A DNA stretch of 64,000 nucleotides from Bimastos eiseni. Its lineage: Eukaryota; Annelida; Clitellata; Crassiclitellata; Lumbricidae. Below the pieces are notes generated by a model, which saw only the letters and a program-made list of their open reading frames with translations, was not told the DNA's origin and did no database searches. The stretch spans positions 38,247,346-38,311,345 of the forward strand of contig OY365811.1 in NCBI GenBank assembly GCA_959347315.1, written 5' to 3'. Shown one piece after another: positions 32,523 to 44,315 of this stretch; position 1 is the first letter of the stretch; every line of letters begins with the position of its first letter. The translations under genes were made by a program, and so were the position numbers.

Positions 32523-35500
32523 TAAACTTGTATGAATAAATCATATCTATAGAATAGAATAATTTAACAGACATCCCTTACATTTCAGCCAGATCGTCTG
32601 GCACATCGATCAGACGCTTAAGGAAACTGTTTGCCGTCAGAGCAGCACTGTATAGCAAATGAAACAACATTGGAATGTAAACACCACCACATGTGTTCAA
32701 TATAACATTGTTCAAATACAAGTGCTAATGGTCCCTTGAAGCACGTAAGTGTTTCTTCTGGCAGCTGACTATGTGCGCCTCAGATTCATACATTGGTGTG
32801 ACTGCTCATGTAAAATTTAAATTAATAATAATAATGAAATGCTTGTCCAAAATAAAGACAGAATACAAGGAATTAAATGAAAAACAATATGATGTAACAC
32901 AGAGCACAGAGCAATCCTAAAAGCCCTCCCAAAAGTACTGTGTATGTGGCTATCAAACTAAAGAAGTATGCCCAATGTAAATAAAATAAGTGCTAAGCTG
33001 ATTCATAAATACATATATATTATAAATATTTTTTAATATATGGTGGTCATAAATCCACCATGAAAATATTAACACGAAAATATATTTAATTCTGCAGTAT
33101 TTTTCCATTATATAATTCAGATACATGCCAGTATTTAGGTTGGGTGGCCACCTCTCTGGCAGAACAGTTGAGGAGTAACTAAACTGAAGAAATCTGAACT
33201 TGACAGTACTGATTGGATGGAGTTGCAGTAGTCAATCCACATAATTAAGAATGAATGAAGGCAATAGCAGAACTGAGTTAAAGGTCATGCCCTATGACCC
33301 AGAAAAGTACAGATCAAGGCATCAAAATCCAAGCAGCCAAGTGATTCATATAACATTTATCTGCCACTTCCAAGTAAAATCAACTTTTTAAGTAGCTGGA
33401 ACCTCTCCATCACACCCTTCACCAGACTGCAACTTCTTACATAAGACGGCAAGGGCTTCATGTAACCCCCTAAAGGCCTAGCGTGTGTGTTGATTTTTTA
33501 ACGACACCGTTCGAATATCGAAGATGATTTGGTGTCACCCTCCTCCTTTCTCCAGGCTTGGGACTGGCACTGCCAAAGTCCAAACACTGGCCGAGTTGGA
33601 CCTTCATGATTAGATCGCTGTTTGATTTCCTACATACCTGGCGTTCCTTGGGCGAATTCGATCGATTGCTATGATGTCACTGTAAGTCGACTCAAACCCA
33701 ACATACTCAACGACTGCAAACTCTCCCTTCAGCATCTTTACATGCGCCGGCCACCAACCGAGCTGCTCCGAATCAGACGACCGCGACAGAACCTAAACAA
33801 CGGTAAAAGTCAACAACAGGTCAAAGTTCATTGCACTATGGGTCAAACTCTGTGGCAGGTCTTTACATTTATTCACTTCTGTACAAAGTAGGTACTGCGG
33901 CAAAATCACCAGTGTATATGAAATTTAGTAATGTACTCAGGACTTGCAATGTGTACAGTTGTGTGATGTGACATTCTTCTAATGTTGGGAATGTACCCGA
34001 CTTTGAAGTTTTAGGAGACATTGCAAGCGCTATTCGCTACGACGTCCTGTAAAGATTGAATCACTCCTGGGAAAAGATATAAGGTCATCAAGTGCAACAG
34101 ATATTGAAACACCGTGAGATCAGCATAATAATAGAATGACATGGCAGGAGTTCACAAATTGTATTGAATGCCTGTGAAGAGTTGGGGAAAGCTTGGGGGT
34201 TGTTAATGCCATATAACATGTGAAAACCACAGGTTCACGTCTGTACAATGTGTACATAGGGTCAATTCCTACAGATAGTTTTCACATGAGAAAACCAAAC
34301 GAGAGTATAGGGTTTCAAGTGGTTATTGGTTTTCACATTTAAACAGTATATAACGCTGAGAGTTAGACCCTGCAAGAGTTGTTATTGTTGACTTTGAGCA
34401 TTGGTACTTTAACACTCGACTCCGACACCTGAGTGCTCAAGTCGAGTGAGTGTTCTCAAGTCGAGTTGAAGATTTCTATTAGCACGCCTTAGAGCTAAAA
34501 CTAGTAACAAAGCAATTGAAAGTTAGGCATAGATCAGGGCTGCGCAACTCTGCTCCAGACTAACTTTCGCATTGTCACATTTAGAGGATAGATCCTTTTA
34601 AACGAGTGATTTAGAAGTTTAAGTCAGCGGTAGATTAGGGCCATACTGCATGTTTCTGCAGTGACTCTGATATTGTTTGGCAAATTGAAGAGAGGCATTA
34701 AAAAAGCCAAAATGGTTTTATTTTCTCTGTGTTCATCTCTTGATGATATAATCTGAACTTTGAACTCAGTTGTTCCTCAGGCTGCCAATATCTCAAGCCT
34801 CCCTGCCAAAACACGGAAGCCAGACCTTACAATTCTACTTCTTTCGGCCATCCTTATCAGGTGCTTGCTAAAGAAAGCAGATCACAAACAAATTGTACTC
34901 GGGTACACCAGTGATGTCATAGTAACAAGTATGCATGTATGCATGCAGCATGCATTCCGACACTTATGTGGGACTTTTTCAAAGATGGCTCTGCTCTGTT
35001 GTGCAAGGCAAAATGGTTGTTCAACCATCTTCAACTTCCATGGTCCAACATACAAGTGTTGATGCGGTCGACCTAATCATCTGGAATATGTTGCCAGGCA
35101 ACCATAGCCATGAGCTCCTCAGCCTCTATTCATCTTTTTTCCAGTTGCAACTGAAGATGACTTCTTTTCTTTACAGTTTCATCGTGTTAGGTCGGGAGTA
35201 CCTCTGATGATGCCTACATCCAGTGGTGCCATATAAACTTGCAGTTATGATTACAATACAGTACCTCACAAAACAGAAAACCATACACAACAAGCATGTA
35301 AAGTATTGCAGCATGTAAACTTATTTAGTAGCATTTCAGTATGCTATTTGTGCTAAGCCTAACTAACAAAGGCAGTAGTTTTTGGCATATAGCTCCTGAA
35401 GAACAAAACCCAATGACGCTTGACTGACCTCCACTTCATCGGCCACTCGGCAGTCATACTTCACAGGAGTGGCTGGTGGCAAACGGACATCACAAAATGG

Positions 35501-37168
35501 CACCTTCTTATCCTGCTGTAGACTGATACAAAAAACATGTAACGTGTTGTAGCGTGTAAAGTACTGCAATTGACGAGAGTAATTTAGTAACATTTCAGTT
35601 TGCTGTTTGTGCTAAGTATTCCTTATGTATTTACAATCTGTCACCTGGAATTTGAAACGCAATCGATGAGGACAAATTATCAACATCTCTGAAAGAGAGG
35701 CTGGAGGGTAGTTTCCCAAAACACTCAAGGGTGACTAGGAGGGAGTGATTAGCACCTTTTAGTATACATGTATACATATACATACATGTAGATGCATACA
35801 TACATGCATATACTGCCTCTGTATAACAGTGAGCTTGTTGAAGACATTTTATGTTTTTCATTCTAAGTGTTACATTTACAAATAAACAAGTTCTACTGCA
35901 ACTAAAAACAAAGTGAAACTTCGCCCGTTAGATCTAACTCATTGCAAACTTATATCACTTGAATTGACAACGGATATTACAAGGCATTTCAAACGTAGCA
36001 CGCTACTTATGATGCTATACAAACTGTTACAATTCCATTATACGAACAAAAGACTACAGGCAAAAGGTAATATACATTGCGTATGCACCACAAAAGCAAA
36101 TTAAAGTGCACAAGACATTTTGGATTTTGCTCCAACCTGTTTTCAAAGAAGACAACTAACTCATTTTCGAGAACTTTCTTAAGGAACGCCTGTAATGAAA
36201 ACAAGGAGAATATAAAAAAAACCTGAAATGCAATTCCCGCTCCCATAATTACTTACAAGAATTCCATAATGCACACTGTCTTGTTCTATCATACCATTCT
36301 TGTGATATCATTTCTCCTGATACACATAGCAATTTTTCATTTAAATATCCAAAATTCAGCATTATTAGCATGCATAGCTAATATATGTATTCAGAATCAA
36401 TAGATTATTGTAACACAACCTCTATGAGGTTCATCTGTCATATGGGATCAGCCAAAAACGCTGAAAGGGCCAAAAAGACTGATTGCCCGAAAACAGCAAT
36501 ATACAATTGAAAAACGTTGAATTATCTCAAAACAGCATAATTCATTCATCAATCCAGCTTCTGCGCGTATTCTTTTCATCGATCTAGCTTCCATTTAAGC
36601 AGAATGCTTTTCATCAATCCAGCTTCATTTTCGGAGATACAGCGGAAATCAGTTTTGGGGATTCAGATTTCGACGATTCGCTACACACCCCGTCACTTAT
36701 GCTAATTGTTACAAGCAGATTACAATTGTTTCCAATGTCTTGCTATGAAGTCATATTGCTTGAAAATACAGACAATGGCTGGTATACTCAACCATTCCCT
36801 ATTGGCCAATCGCGCATCACCTTCCCAGACTGTACCTGGAACTTGTGAGCCTTACTCCTTAGGAGAACTTATCACAAGTAGCTCTTGTTATTTCAAATTG
36901 GAATGCCAAAGTGAAAGATTATCGGCAAAGAAATTGTTTGGCAGTATGCTAGACACTTCCTCAGAAACACAGGCCATAAGCTAGTTCAGAAGTTACACAA
37001 ACATATTCGCACAATTAAACTAGTACATATTCGTCTAAAATCAACACCACAATCTGAAAAACAAACCATACTTCGCTTGTCAGAGAATAAACACATATGG
37101 CGTCAATTTAATCTTACTTTATAATATACGCCGTTTCTGCCTTTGACTTCTAAAGCAAGCTCCTCCAT
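24025..37168 (-). CDS. FMR1: FMR1/FXR-family RNA-binding protein, complete 16-exon model, 689 residues
   Basis: Minus-strand exons: 37168-37118, 36189-36137, 35522-35429, 33792-33638, 32647-32582, 31968-31875, 30914-30798, 30333-30160, 29591-29513, 28934-28792, 28314-28225, 27492-27392, 26687-26572, 25868-25692, 25022-24906, 24467-24025. All phases agree and the total is 690 codons. Tandem Agenet/Tudor domains occupy about 1-115 ([13 protein letters not shown] at the start; [18 protein letters not shown] in the second). KH1 has the GTHG loop at 236-239 and KH2 GKNG at 299-302. LVPFVFVGT follows at about 345-353. [13 protein letters not shown] matches the region holding the nuclear export signal in vertebrate FMRP. 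The RG/RGG-rich part spans about 410-500, followed by NRRRR and DTASV as in FXR proteins. These proteins bind mRNA, associate with polyribosomes and repress translation. Invertebrates usually have one family member, so I use FMR1, but FXR1/2 features are equally present. Confidence 0.93.
24600..24905 (-). other. FMR1-family introns, no other gene seen
   Basis: This and the other introns of the gene (about 0.3-1.8 kb each) have standard GT-AG ends. Apart from the minisatellites and SINE pieces listed separately, nothing was recognised. Open frames that run from exons into introns, such as those around 27400-27670 and 28700-29000, are read-through artefacts. Confidence 0.5.
25470..25530 (+). 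mobile_element. tRNA-derived SINE 5' fragment
   Basis: The tRNA-like head GTTGGCCTAGTGGTAAG contains an A-box (TGGCCTAGTGG) followed by GCGCTGCGGTCTATCTGACC. The B box and the rest are missing or diverged. It lies in the intron between exons 14 and 15. Confidence 0.45.
27496..27800. repeat. Degenerate tandem repeat (GGCAAAGGTAAA-like)
   Basis: Words like AAAGGCAAAGGTAA, AACTGCAACGGTAA and GATAAGAGGCAAAG repeat about eighteen times over 300 bp. It begins at the splice acceptor of FMR1 exon 12. Confidence 0.75.
29705..29950. repeat. Degenerate tandem repeat, about 40-45 bp unit
   Basis: Blocks of TCCACTGAAGATACATGTAA followed by a CTTGTTCT and AAAGAG segment occur about six times in the intron between exons 8 and 9. 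Confidence 0.75.
30341..30520. repeat. 16-bp tandem repeat abutting an FMR1 splice acceptor
   Basis: AGCAACAAATCTCCTA-like units repeat about ten times. They start within ten bases of the 5' end of exon 8 (30333), so the branch point and polypyrimidine tract of that intron must lie in the array. Confidence 0.8.
31395..31835. repeat. Diverged tandem duplication, about 285 bp
   Basis: The first copy contains CTTGGAACAGTTAGTCGTTC, GCATAACTTTCAGTA and CAATATGAAACTAAACCACTG. The second repeats these in the same order (TTTGGAACATTTAGTTGTTC, GCATAACTTTCAGTA, CAATATGAAACTAAACAACTG). It is intronic. Confidence 0.75.
32477..32519. repeat. TA microsatellite
   Basis: About 21 uninterrupted TA units, about 60 bp downstream of FMR1 exon 5 on the left. 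Confidence 0.9.
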
Positions 37169-38499
37169 TCTCGTGGTGCATAGACGGAACTATAGCAAAA
37201 TTTCGAACCACCAGTACACAGCCACAGTGTTTTAGTTTCTACCAATCTTTCACACTAGCAAAGCACTCAGAGTTTAAAGGTAACTTAGTTTCATTCACTT
37301 TAGTTAGTTTTGTTCGAGTGAATCAAACGCAACTCGGATGAAACTCATTAAAACCGGCCAGGAATTAAAACCCAAATTCAGTTGTAGCACAGACTATGAA
37401 TACCAATGTGAATTCTCGATGACGCAAGAAGCTGAGGCGCGCCAAATTGAATGACAAGATTCTCTAGTTCTTAAGGACTAAAGTGTTACTTTATGATAAT
37501 ATTATTATGCTTCATTATAAATACCTACTTAGATTTTTCATTAGATCTTTTTAAAAGAGAAGGAGCTGTTTATTAATTTGCACGGCCATTAACCGCCACT
37601 TTTTTAGTATGCGTTGAAAGGTTCCCAGACGTAATTGTGGGCATGTTGAATCAATGGTTGAATCTGAAAAGCATAATCTTCAGTTGCAGACTTGAGTACT
37701 GTGCGCACCTGTCAACGCCGTCGTACGTTTTATATAAAATTATTAATGATAATTCTACCATCAATTTAGTAATCATATGAAATTTAGAAAGAATAAAATG
37801 GTTTAACTTTCTAAATCGCCAACAAATTCCGAATACTCGCAATCTCTGTTGTAATTATATTCGCCCTATCATCCCTATATATGTTTTGCATATTGTTTTT
37901 CGATCCATTTGAAACAGAAGGCTCTGACCTCCCACGGGTTATCTCTTGCATAATGTACCCTTTCGATTTGACGCAGCGCTCGTGAATAAGCTGATGTCCT
38001 GCGCTTAGCTTAAGCAGGCTCACTCACAAGCCACAAACGGACAGTCAGATATGACTAAGACAAACACGCATATTACTTTACAGCTGTATAATTATTATAT
38101 TACTAGTAGTTCATTTGATCTAGTATTGAGAAAAAGTGTCACGTGTCTATGACCGATAAATACTGATTTTCTTGTTGTTGATGTTTTTTGTGTTAGGCCC
38201 ATAATAATTAGCCTATCTACATTTTAAATTTTAGCATGACGGAAATTTGCTGATAGCCTGAATGCTAAATTAATGGTAGAAACTGCTCGTTTCTTTTTCC
38301 GATTTTGCGTTTAGTCATCTCTAAAATAGACTCGACAAAACTTTAAGGTCCACCTTAGCCTATAAGTTGCCTCACCATTTTGCTGATTTGTTAACAATAA
38401 TTACAATGTTCACTCATAATGCATGCTGACAAAGAATGCGCGTTTATGCACAATCACGTGCTGTCGTTCCCTGTCGCTAGCTGTCGCTCTCTGTCTCTG

Positions 38500-38524
<25 letters not shown>

Positions 38525-38530
<6 letters not shown>

Positions 38531-38640
38531 ATGAACGAATGATGACTAGTTATTCTAGGTCTACCATCACGCTATGCATCTAATTTAACCAAAGCCGCCG
38601 CCTAGCGAAAGAAGAACTAGTCAACTTTTCAGTTTTCCTC
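38525..38640 (+). repeat. Dispersed repeat copy (related to 47035-47130 and 48175-48270)
   Basis: GAATGATGACTAGTTATTC, CATCTAATTTAACC and GCCGCCGCCTAGCGAA. The copy near 47080 has CATCTAATTTGACC and GCTGCCGCCTAGCGAA. The one near 48185 has GAATGATGGCTAGTTATC and CACCTAATTTAAC. The three share order and orientation; the class is unknown. Confidence 0.6.
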
Positions 38641-38689
38641 GGCTCTACAGAAAGCTACGGAGCCCCTAAAGGGACATGAAAGAAGAATA

Positions 38690-39674
38690 TTTTAACTCGT
38701 GCGCACGAGATACAAACTCTTTCCCACGACTTACTAAGTCGTGGGAACGAGTTAATAACTCGCGCGCACGACTTATTAACTCGTTCCCTCGACTTAATAT
38801 CTCGTGCGCACGACTTATTTGACCAATAGCAGACCGGCTTTCCGTGACGTAAGCAAACTTCTATTTCGGGGATATAATGGCGTCGCTGCAACAATTGGCA
38901 ACGAAGTAGTTTGAAATGGGACAAGGACGATTTGTCGTTTTAGCGTCCCAAATTCCAACAACTCATACGATAACTCGCGGGAATAACTTTATCTGATATT
39001 GTCATTATTTTAGCTCTGTCAATCTGGACATCATATTCATTTTCGCTTTCATATTCGCCTGCAGAGTGATATCCCCAGCGTGGCACACGCTCAGAGTACA
39101 AACGGCATCACAAATAACATTATAGCTGTAAATGCCTTCCCAATAGGCCAAAGCCTTTCACGTCACATATTTATACACCCCTAGTAGTAGTAATCGCAAT
39201 CTTCAGACTTCTAAAGCGCTACTTGAAAGCTGCGCGCAAGGCACTAGCTTATTAACGAGCGCTGCGTCAAATCGAAAGGGTTGTCCAAATGATCTTTCCG
39301 TGGGACGTCAGAGTTCGGTTTCCAGAAGGTCAGCAGGGAGGCAGAGTAGCTGTTAAGGATGGCATCGCTTTCGTCGAGGAGTGACAGATGGCATATCAAG
39401 TAACGAGTCTGGGTAAGAGTTCTTGAAAAGGTGAGATTTAAGTTTAGAATGGAATGCCCGAATCCCTCTATCTTAAACATTGTTTCGTTTATAGAACTAC
39501 GTGTTTCCCCATAAATACCAAAATAGAAGCTTGTGTACGTCACAGAAAAGACAGCCTGCTATTGGTCAAATAAGTCGTGCGCACGACTTATTAACTCGCT
39601 GCCTCGACTTAGTAAGTCGTGCGCACGAGATATTAACTCGTTCCCACGACTTAGTAAGGCGTGGGAACGAGTTC

Positions 39675-39675
<1 letters not shown>
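38690..39675. mobile_element. Foldback element with palindrome-rich arms
   Basis: The left arm (38690-38871) and right arm (39519-39675) are inverted copies. Both hold CGTGCGCACGA palindromes, AAGTCGTGGGAACGAGTTAA and, at the inner end, GACCAATAGCAG, a CGTGACG or TGACGT core and AATAGAAG. The 650 bp between has no recognised coding sequence. The Ser/Cys/Arg-rich open frames over the arms come from the repeated 20-mers. It resembles a foldback or large MITE element; no family was identified. Confidence 0.75.
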
Positions 39676-39732
<57 letters not shown>

Positions 39733-39985
39733 CAGCCGACCTGTCGCAGTTTATCTCGGCCATGAGAAGAGATACAGTCTATCCAATATTGTGTCGAGAC
39801 TAGGCCATTATATAAAATGGTTTATGCAAGTGTTGGAGTCGGGAGCGTCCAGAGTAGGCCTAGTGAGTAGTAACCTTGAAGGAGCGGTAGGCCTATATAG
39901 GCATAGGCCCCCATAAATCTTTGTAATGAATGAATGAATGAATGGATGAATGAATGAATGAATGGAATGAATGAATGAATGAATT
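39676..39985. repeat. TA and GAAT microsatellites
   Basis: A pure TA run at 39676-39725 begins exactly at the right arm of the foldback element. A GAAT run lies at 39927-39982. Confidence 0.9.
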
Positions 39986-40944
39986 ATGTTTGACATTGTC
40001 TGCTCAGTTATGGACAGAATGCTAAGTGAAATAAATCATTATTTTGATACTCGTGCTGTGAACAATAAAGGAAAGATTTCACGCATGAGAAAGCACTTTG
40101 TTGGGCGAAGGACAACTTCGCAGAGCAGCTCGTGAAGCATATACCAACGACATATTATACATATTACTTTGTAAATTATATTGACGATGGGCAGATGTGG
40201 GAACGTGTGCTGTTGTACTGTGAAACTGGGTCAAAACATGATCCTATATGCATTGGGAATACATTTGCGCTGTTTTCTATTTATATAGCTTATCAATGTA
40301 CATAGGATATGTGCATAGGCTATGACTATTTTAACCAAAGTGGAATGGATAGACAAGTTGATTGATTGGTTGATTGATTTGTTGATCGATTTATTGATTA
40401 TTAACAGACATAATTATAGACTAACAGACAGACCTGTAGATGGATCCACATGCAGATAGATTAAAATTGGAAGTTAAAAATATCAAAGATGTTGTGATTA
40501 CTGATAGTCATAGTCAAAGTCCTGATCACAATCAGTAATATCAACACAATTGCCATCTCCAACAACCACAATAACATTATAATAGAACCCTATAGATATA
40601 TTCTTATTGTTTCTCTACTAAAGTTATCGTTAATTTTTGTCGACAAGGAAGTGCAGGCGAAAGTGCAACTATTGCCAATACTCTTTCTCGACTGCATTGC
40701 TTAATGTGTGGCTGACCACTTAATATTATGTCATATAATATATAATCTCATGAGCTTTATGTTCAGTGGTGTAGCTTAATATTTCAGATGAAGATTACTC
40801 GAATCGACCCTTTGGATATTGCCACGCATGTTTGTGCTTTATCAGTCCTTGAACAGGCAGGCCTCCTTTCATGTAAGATAATATAAACCTACAATATACA
40901 TAAATATGCATATATTTATACATATATATTAAATATGATTCGGT

Positions 40945-40947
40945 TAT

Positions 40948-40981
<34 letters not shown>

Positions 40982-41075
40982 TACTTTATAGGCGCATGCG
41001 TGCGTGCGTATGTGCGCAGGTGTGTGTACAGATGTGTGCGGGTGTTTGTTTGTTCGTGTGTGTGTGTGTGTGTCG
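40945..41075. repeat. TA and TG microsatellites
   Basis: TA units to about 40980, then TGCG/TGTG-rich sequence to about 41073. A smaller ATT run occurs at 41520-41542 and CA/TA runs at 41680-41720. Confidence 0.88.
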
Positions 41076-41684
41076 GTTGCGCTGTTGCCCATGTTTAATT
41101 TCCCTCTGCTTATGCCATTCAATCATATCTTACCAGCTTATCACACCAGAGTGGCTTGTAGCCTTTTATTTCATCTCTCTGATTTTTCTGCTCATGCAGT
41201 AGGCCTATTCTCTTTCATCGCATAGCAGCCAAAAGCCAGAGCAGATCCGACATCCTGGCCATCCGCCCGTATTCAACAATGCAATTGACATTTAATTGAA
41301 TAATAATTTGCTTAATTGCCGGCAGCCATTTGTTCTGCACGCCAGCCATCAACGCTTGGAATATACTTCCGTAATGTGTGATAAATTTTCGTGTCTGCCA
41401 CAGAAGCATGAATGCTTTGATTATGGAGTATAGAACTGTGATACAATTATTTTGCCCGAGGTAGCAATAATCTCTTTAGATTTAAAAATCTCACGGAGAT
41501 ATCATAATATGGATATTTATTTTATTATTATTATTATTATTTTGTAATTATTATTTGTATACCTATTCAGATGCAATTTCCTGTGAATGCAGCAGTGAAC
41601 CTTTACACCCAAGCATACTGTATACACCTACATACACACACATATACATATAGGCCTACAGTCCCCTACACACACCTGTAAACC

Positions 41685-41717
<33 letters not shown>

Positions 41718-43646
41718 TCACTCACTAATATTTATACAATGTTCAGTGCTTTGATGAGGTATCGTAAAGGCTCTGTGTAAGCTGTTCTGAAACATACACA
41801 GATGCATATACAGCATACATAGTATTACACACGTATAGAACACTTTTGCCTAAAGTCAAGTATAATAGTCAGTGTAGACTCTTCCAGAGAACAATAACTT
41901 TTAATGGATTTCCCATCTACCTTAGTTACTGGGTGCAAGACCCGTGGCTGCTAGCTCTGCTGTTGGCATTTTGTGATTAGCACTTCAGAAAGCTGCCTGT
42001 TGTGCTGCTTGACATAATGACATTGATAGCCTTCTCTTCTGTTGGATGCGTTGCGTGGTCTCACGATGGAATCGCTTTGCTTTTCCAGGCAGTGGGATTC
42101 TTGTTGCGCTTGTCATCTTGATAAAGCGGGTCATAGGTCAAAGTTTTCCCGGATCACTTGTGATTAACGAGGTCATCAAGTTGAACGTTTAACGTAAGAG
42201 TAATTATTTTGGTGAGAGATTGCGCTAAACAGGAGTAGTTTCAACTTAAAAGAACTTCAAGTTTGTTGTTATCCGCACGAATTTGTTGTGATGAACTCCG
42301 TGATGACGTCATCATCATCATATTTTTCGTCTTTGTATGCATATAGATTAGCGTTGAACTGAAGAATCTCTGCTCGTGGTGAAATGGGGACTGATTTTAC
42401 TCTAGACCTGTCATTTGTAATTCTTATTCATCAAAGGCAAACTGTGTGCTAGATAAAACATGCATCAGAAAAAGTAAAACGCTTTTTTGTGCCAACGTAT
42501 TGTAAAAACAGCAGCAGCTGTGCCTCGGATATAGGAACGCGTGCAAAGCGGCCGTGTCATGCGCACCGTTCGAACACAGCTGGCTTTGTTGTAAGCCCGG
42601 GGCTGTTATTGACTGCCGGTAAACAAATTGAGTGGGGTGAGAGCGTTTGTAGTATGACTTGAAAAGTCTTCAAGTTGAGTCTTCGGCCGTAGTGTGAAAG
42701 CCATTGAACGGGTTTAACGCTGTTGCTTGATGTAAAGTAGGCTTTTTTAGTACTTCTTGTATTTCACAATTGTGCTGTGACCTGCTTGACAGTCAAGGAT
42801 TATCTTCCTAACTTATTGGATCAGAAAGATTCACATAAGAAGAGAAGTCAGTTTCTGTGCTGTGTTATACTGACACGTTTTAGGATTGGTACACGTTTTT
42901 TCTGCATACCTGTTATGTAATAAGACAATGTTAGGCGCACAGTGTTCGTTTGGCAACTGCTGCATTATGAGGCCGTTGTTCACCTCACTGCAAAGTGAAA
43001 AATCGTTTTGTACTAGGCTTACAGCTCACCAGCTTCTGAATTGATCAGCGTGCGATCATGGATGCATAATATTCCTATGAAATTGTGAGTAGGCCTAGGT
43101 TATTTGCTCAACGTCAAAGTGGTTAGCTTGTCAGGCATACATTGCTCAAAGTTTGGATGCATTATTGATGATATTATGAGCGTTAGATGCACGGAAAAGT
43201 ACAGCTGTGCTGAGCTGAGCATTTTCAATGTATACTTAAATGAGCAATTGAGTGTTCACATTGCCAGTGCATGGTAGTATGCTGGATGGTCTGATCATGC
43301 AGAACTATAAGAGTTTCTGCATTTCAACGGGTGAGCACAATTTATGCACAAGAAGTATGTTGCCTGAAAGAAACCTTTTCCCATAAGATGGTAGTACTCC
43401 TGAGTTCTGTCTTTCTTAATCCTTATCCACTGTAGCCTAACTTCTGGCTTTCTGAACCCACTGGATTTCGATTGGACTTCGATTGGACTTCTCAAAAGGA
43501 TTATGATCCTGGACGAGTTGTTTGTGATGGCATAGAAGTCATCAGATGAGAGTAGATTGCTGCATGTAGGTTCCAGTAATGTTCTGAAAGCCGTGTAGTA
43601 AGTACTGCGCCTGCACCTAGTTCAAGGCAAACGATTTTCTTTCCAA

Positions 43647-44279
43647 ATGCCTACTGTTATGCCAAGGAGCCATGTTGCTATCGAGTACGTGCATTCAAGG
43701 GTCGTTCAGTACCATTCCCAAGTGGTTGATCTTCGATGGAGTGTCTCTATCCACAGCTGTGAGGTCTGCCCCTTCCAGTTCCCGGATGCCAAAAGTGCAT
43801 TTGAATGCCAGGCCGTTCACTATGGCATCTGCACGCCAGTCCGAAGATCACTGCTGCGGAATCCAGCCAGACTACAACAACCTCCGAAACGTCAGACCGA
43901 CACACCTGTTCGATTTCTACAGGTATGAACAGCCACAGGTTTATTGGGTTTTTTATCATATGTCCTCGAATTTTCAGAGAGTGGAAATATATAAGTAGGC
44001 CTGTTGTGTTTTGGAATGTCAATATTTTTTATATATTTCATACACATGTTCATAATTTTGTAAATATGATGTCAAACGGCAAGGACCCAATGGGGCCTAA
44101 TTGCTCATTGTTTGGATGGATCCACATTTTAATAACATCCTATGGCAACAAAAGAGCTCTATTGATAACCACTTCATGCCATCCCCGAACATTGGATCAG
44201 ACATTTTGTCACAAATTTGTATGGTTGATTAACATTTGAACTGTCTTTAAATCAAACCGTGCATATGTCTATGTTAGTG

Positions 44280-44315
<36 letters not shown>

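Larger units (their letters stand above)
37169..43646. other. Intergenic region between divergent FMR1 and PPP2R3 genes
   Basis: It should contain the promoters of both genes. No TATA box or clear initiator was recognised at either end, and 5' UTR exons of PPP2R3 may lie in 42000-43600. The middle holds a foldback element, a dispersed repeat and microsatellites, listed separately. The stretches 40000-40900 and 41700-43600 show nothing recognisable. Confidence 0.5.

Noticed and set aside
39501..39916. Frames with Ser-Cys-Ala-Arg repeats
   Set aside because: Products of the palindromic foldback arm and TA array, not a gene.
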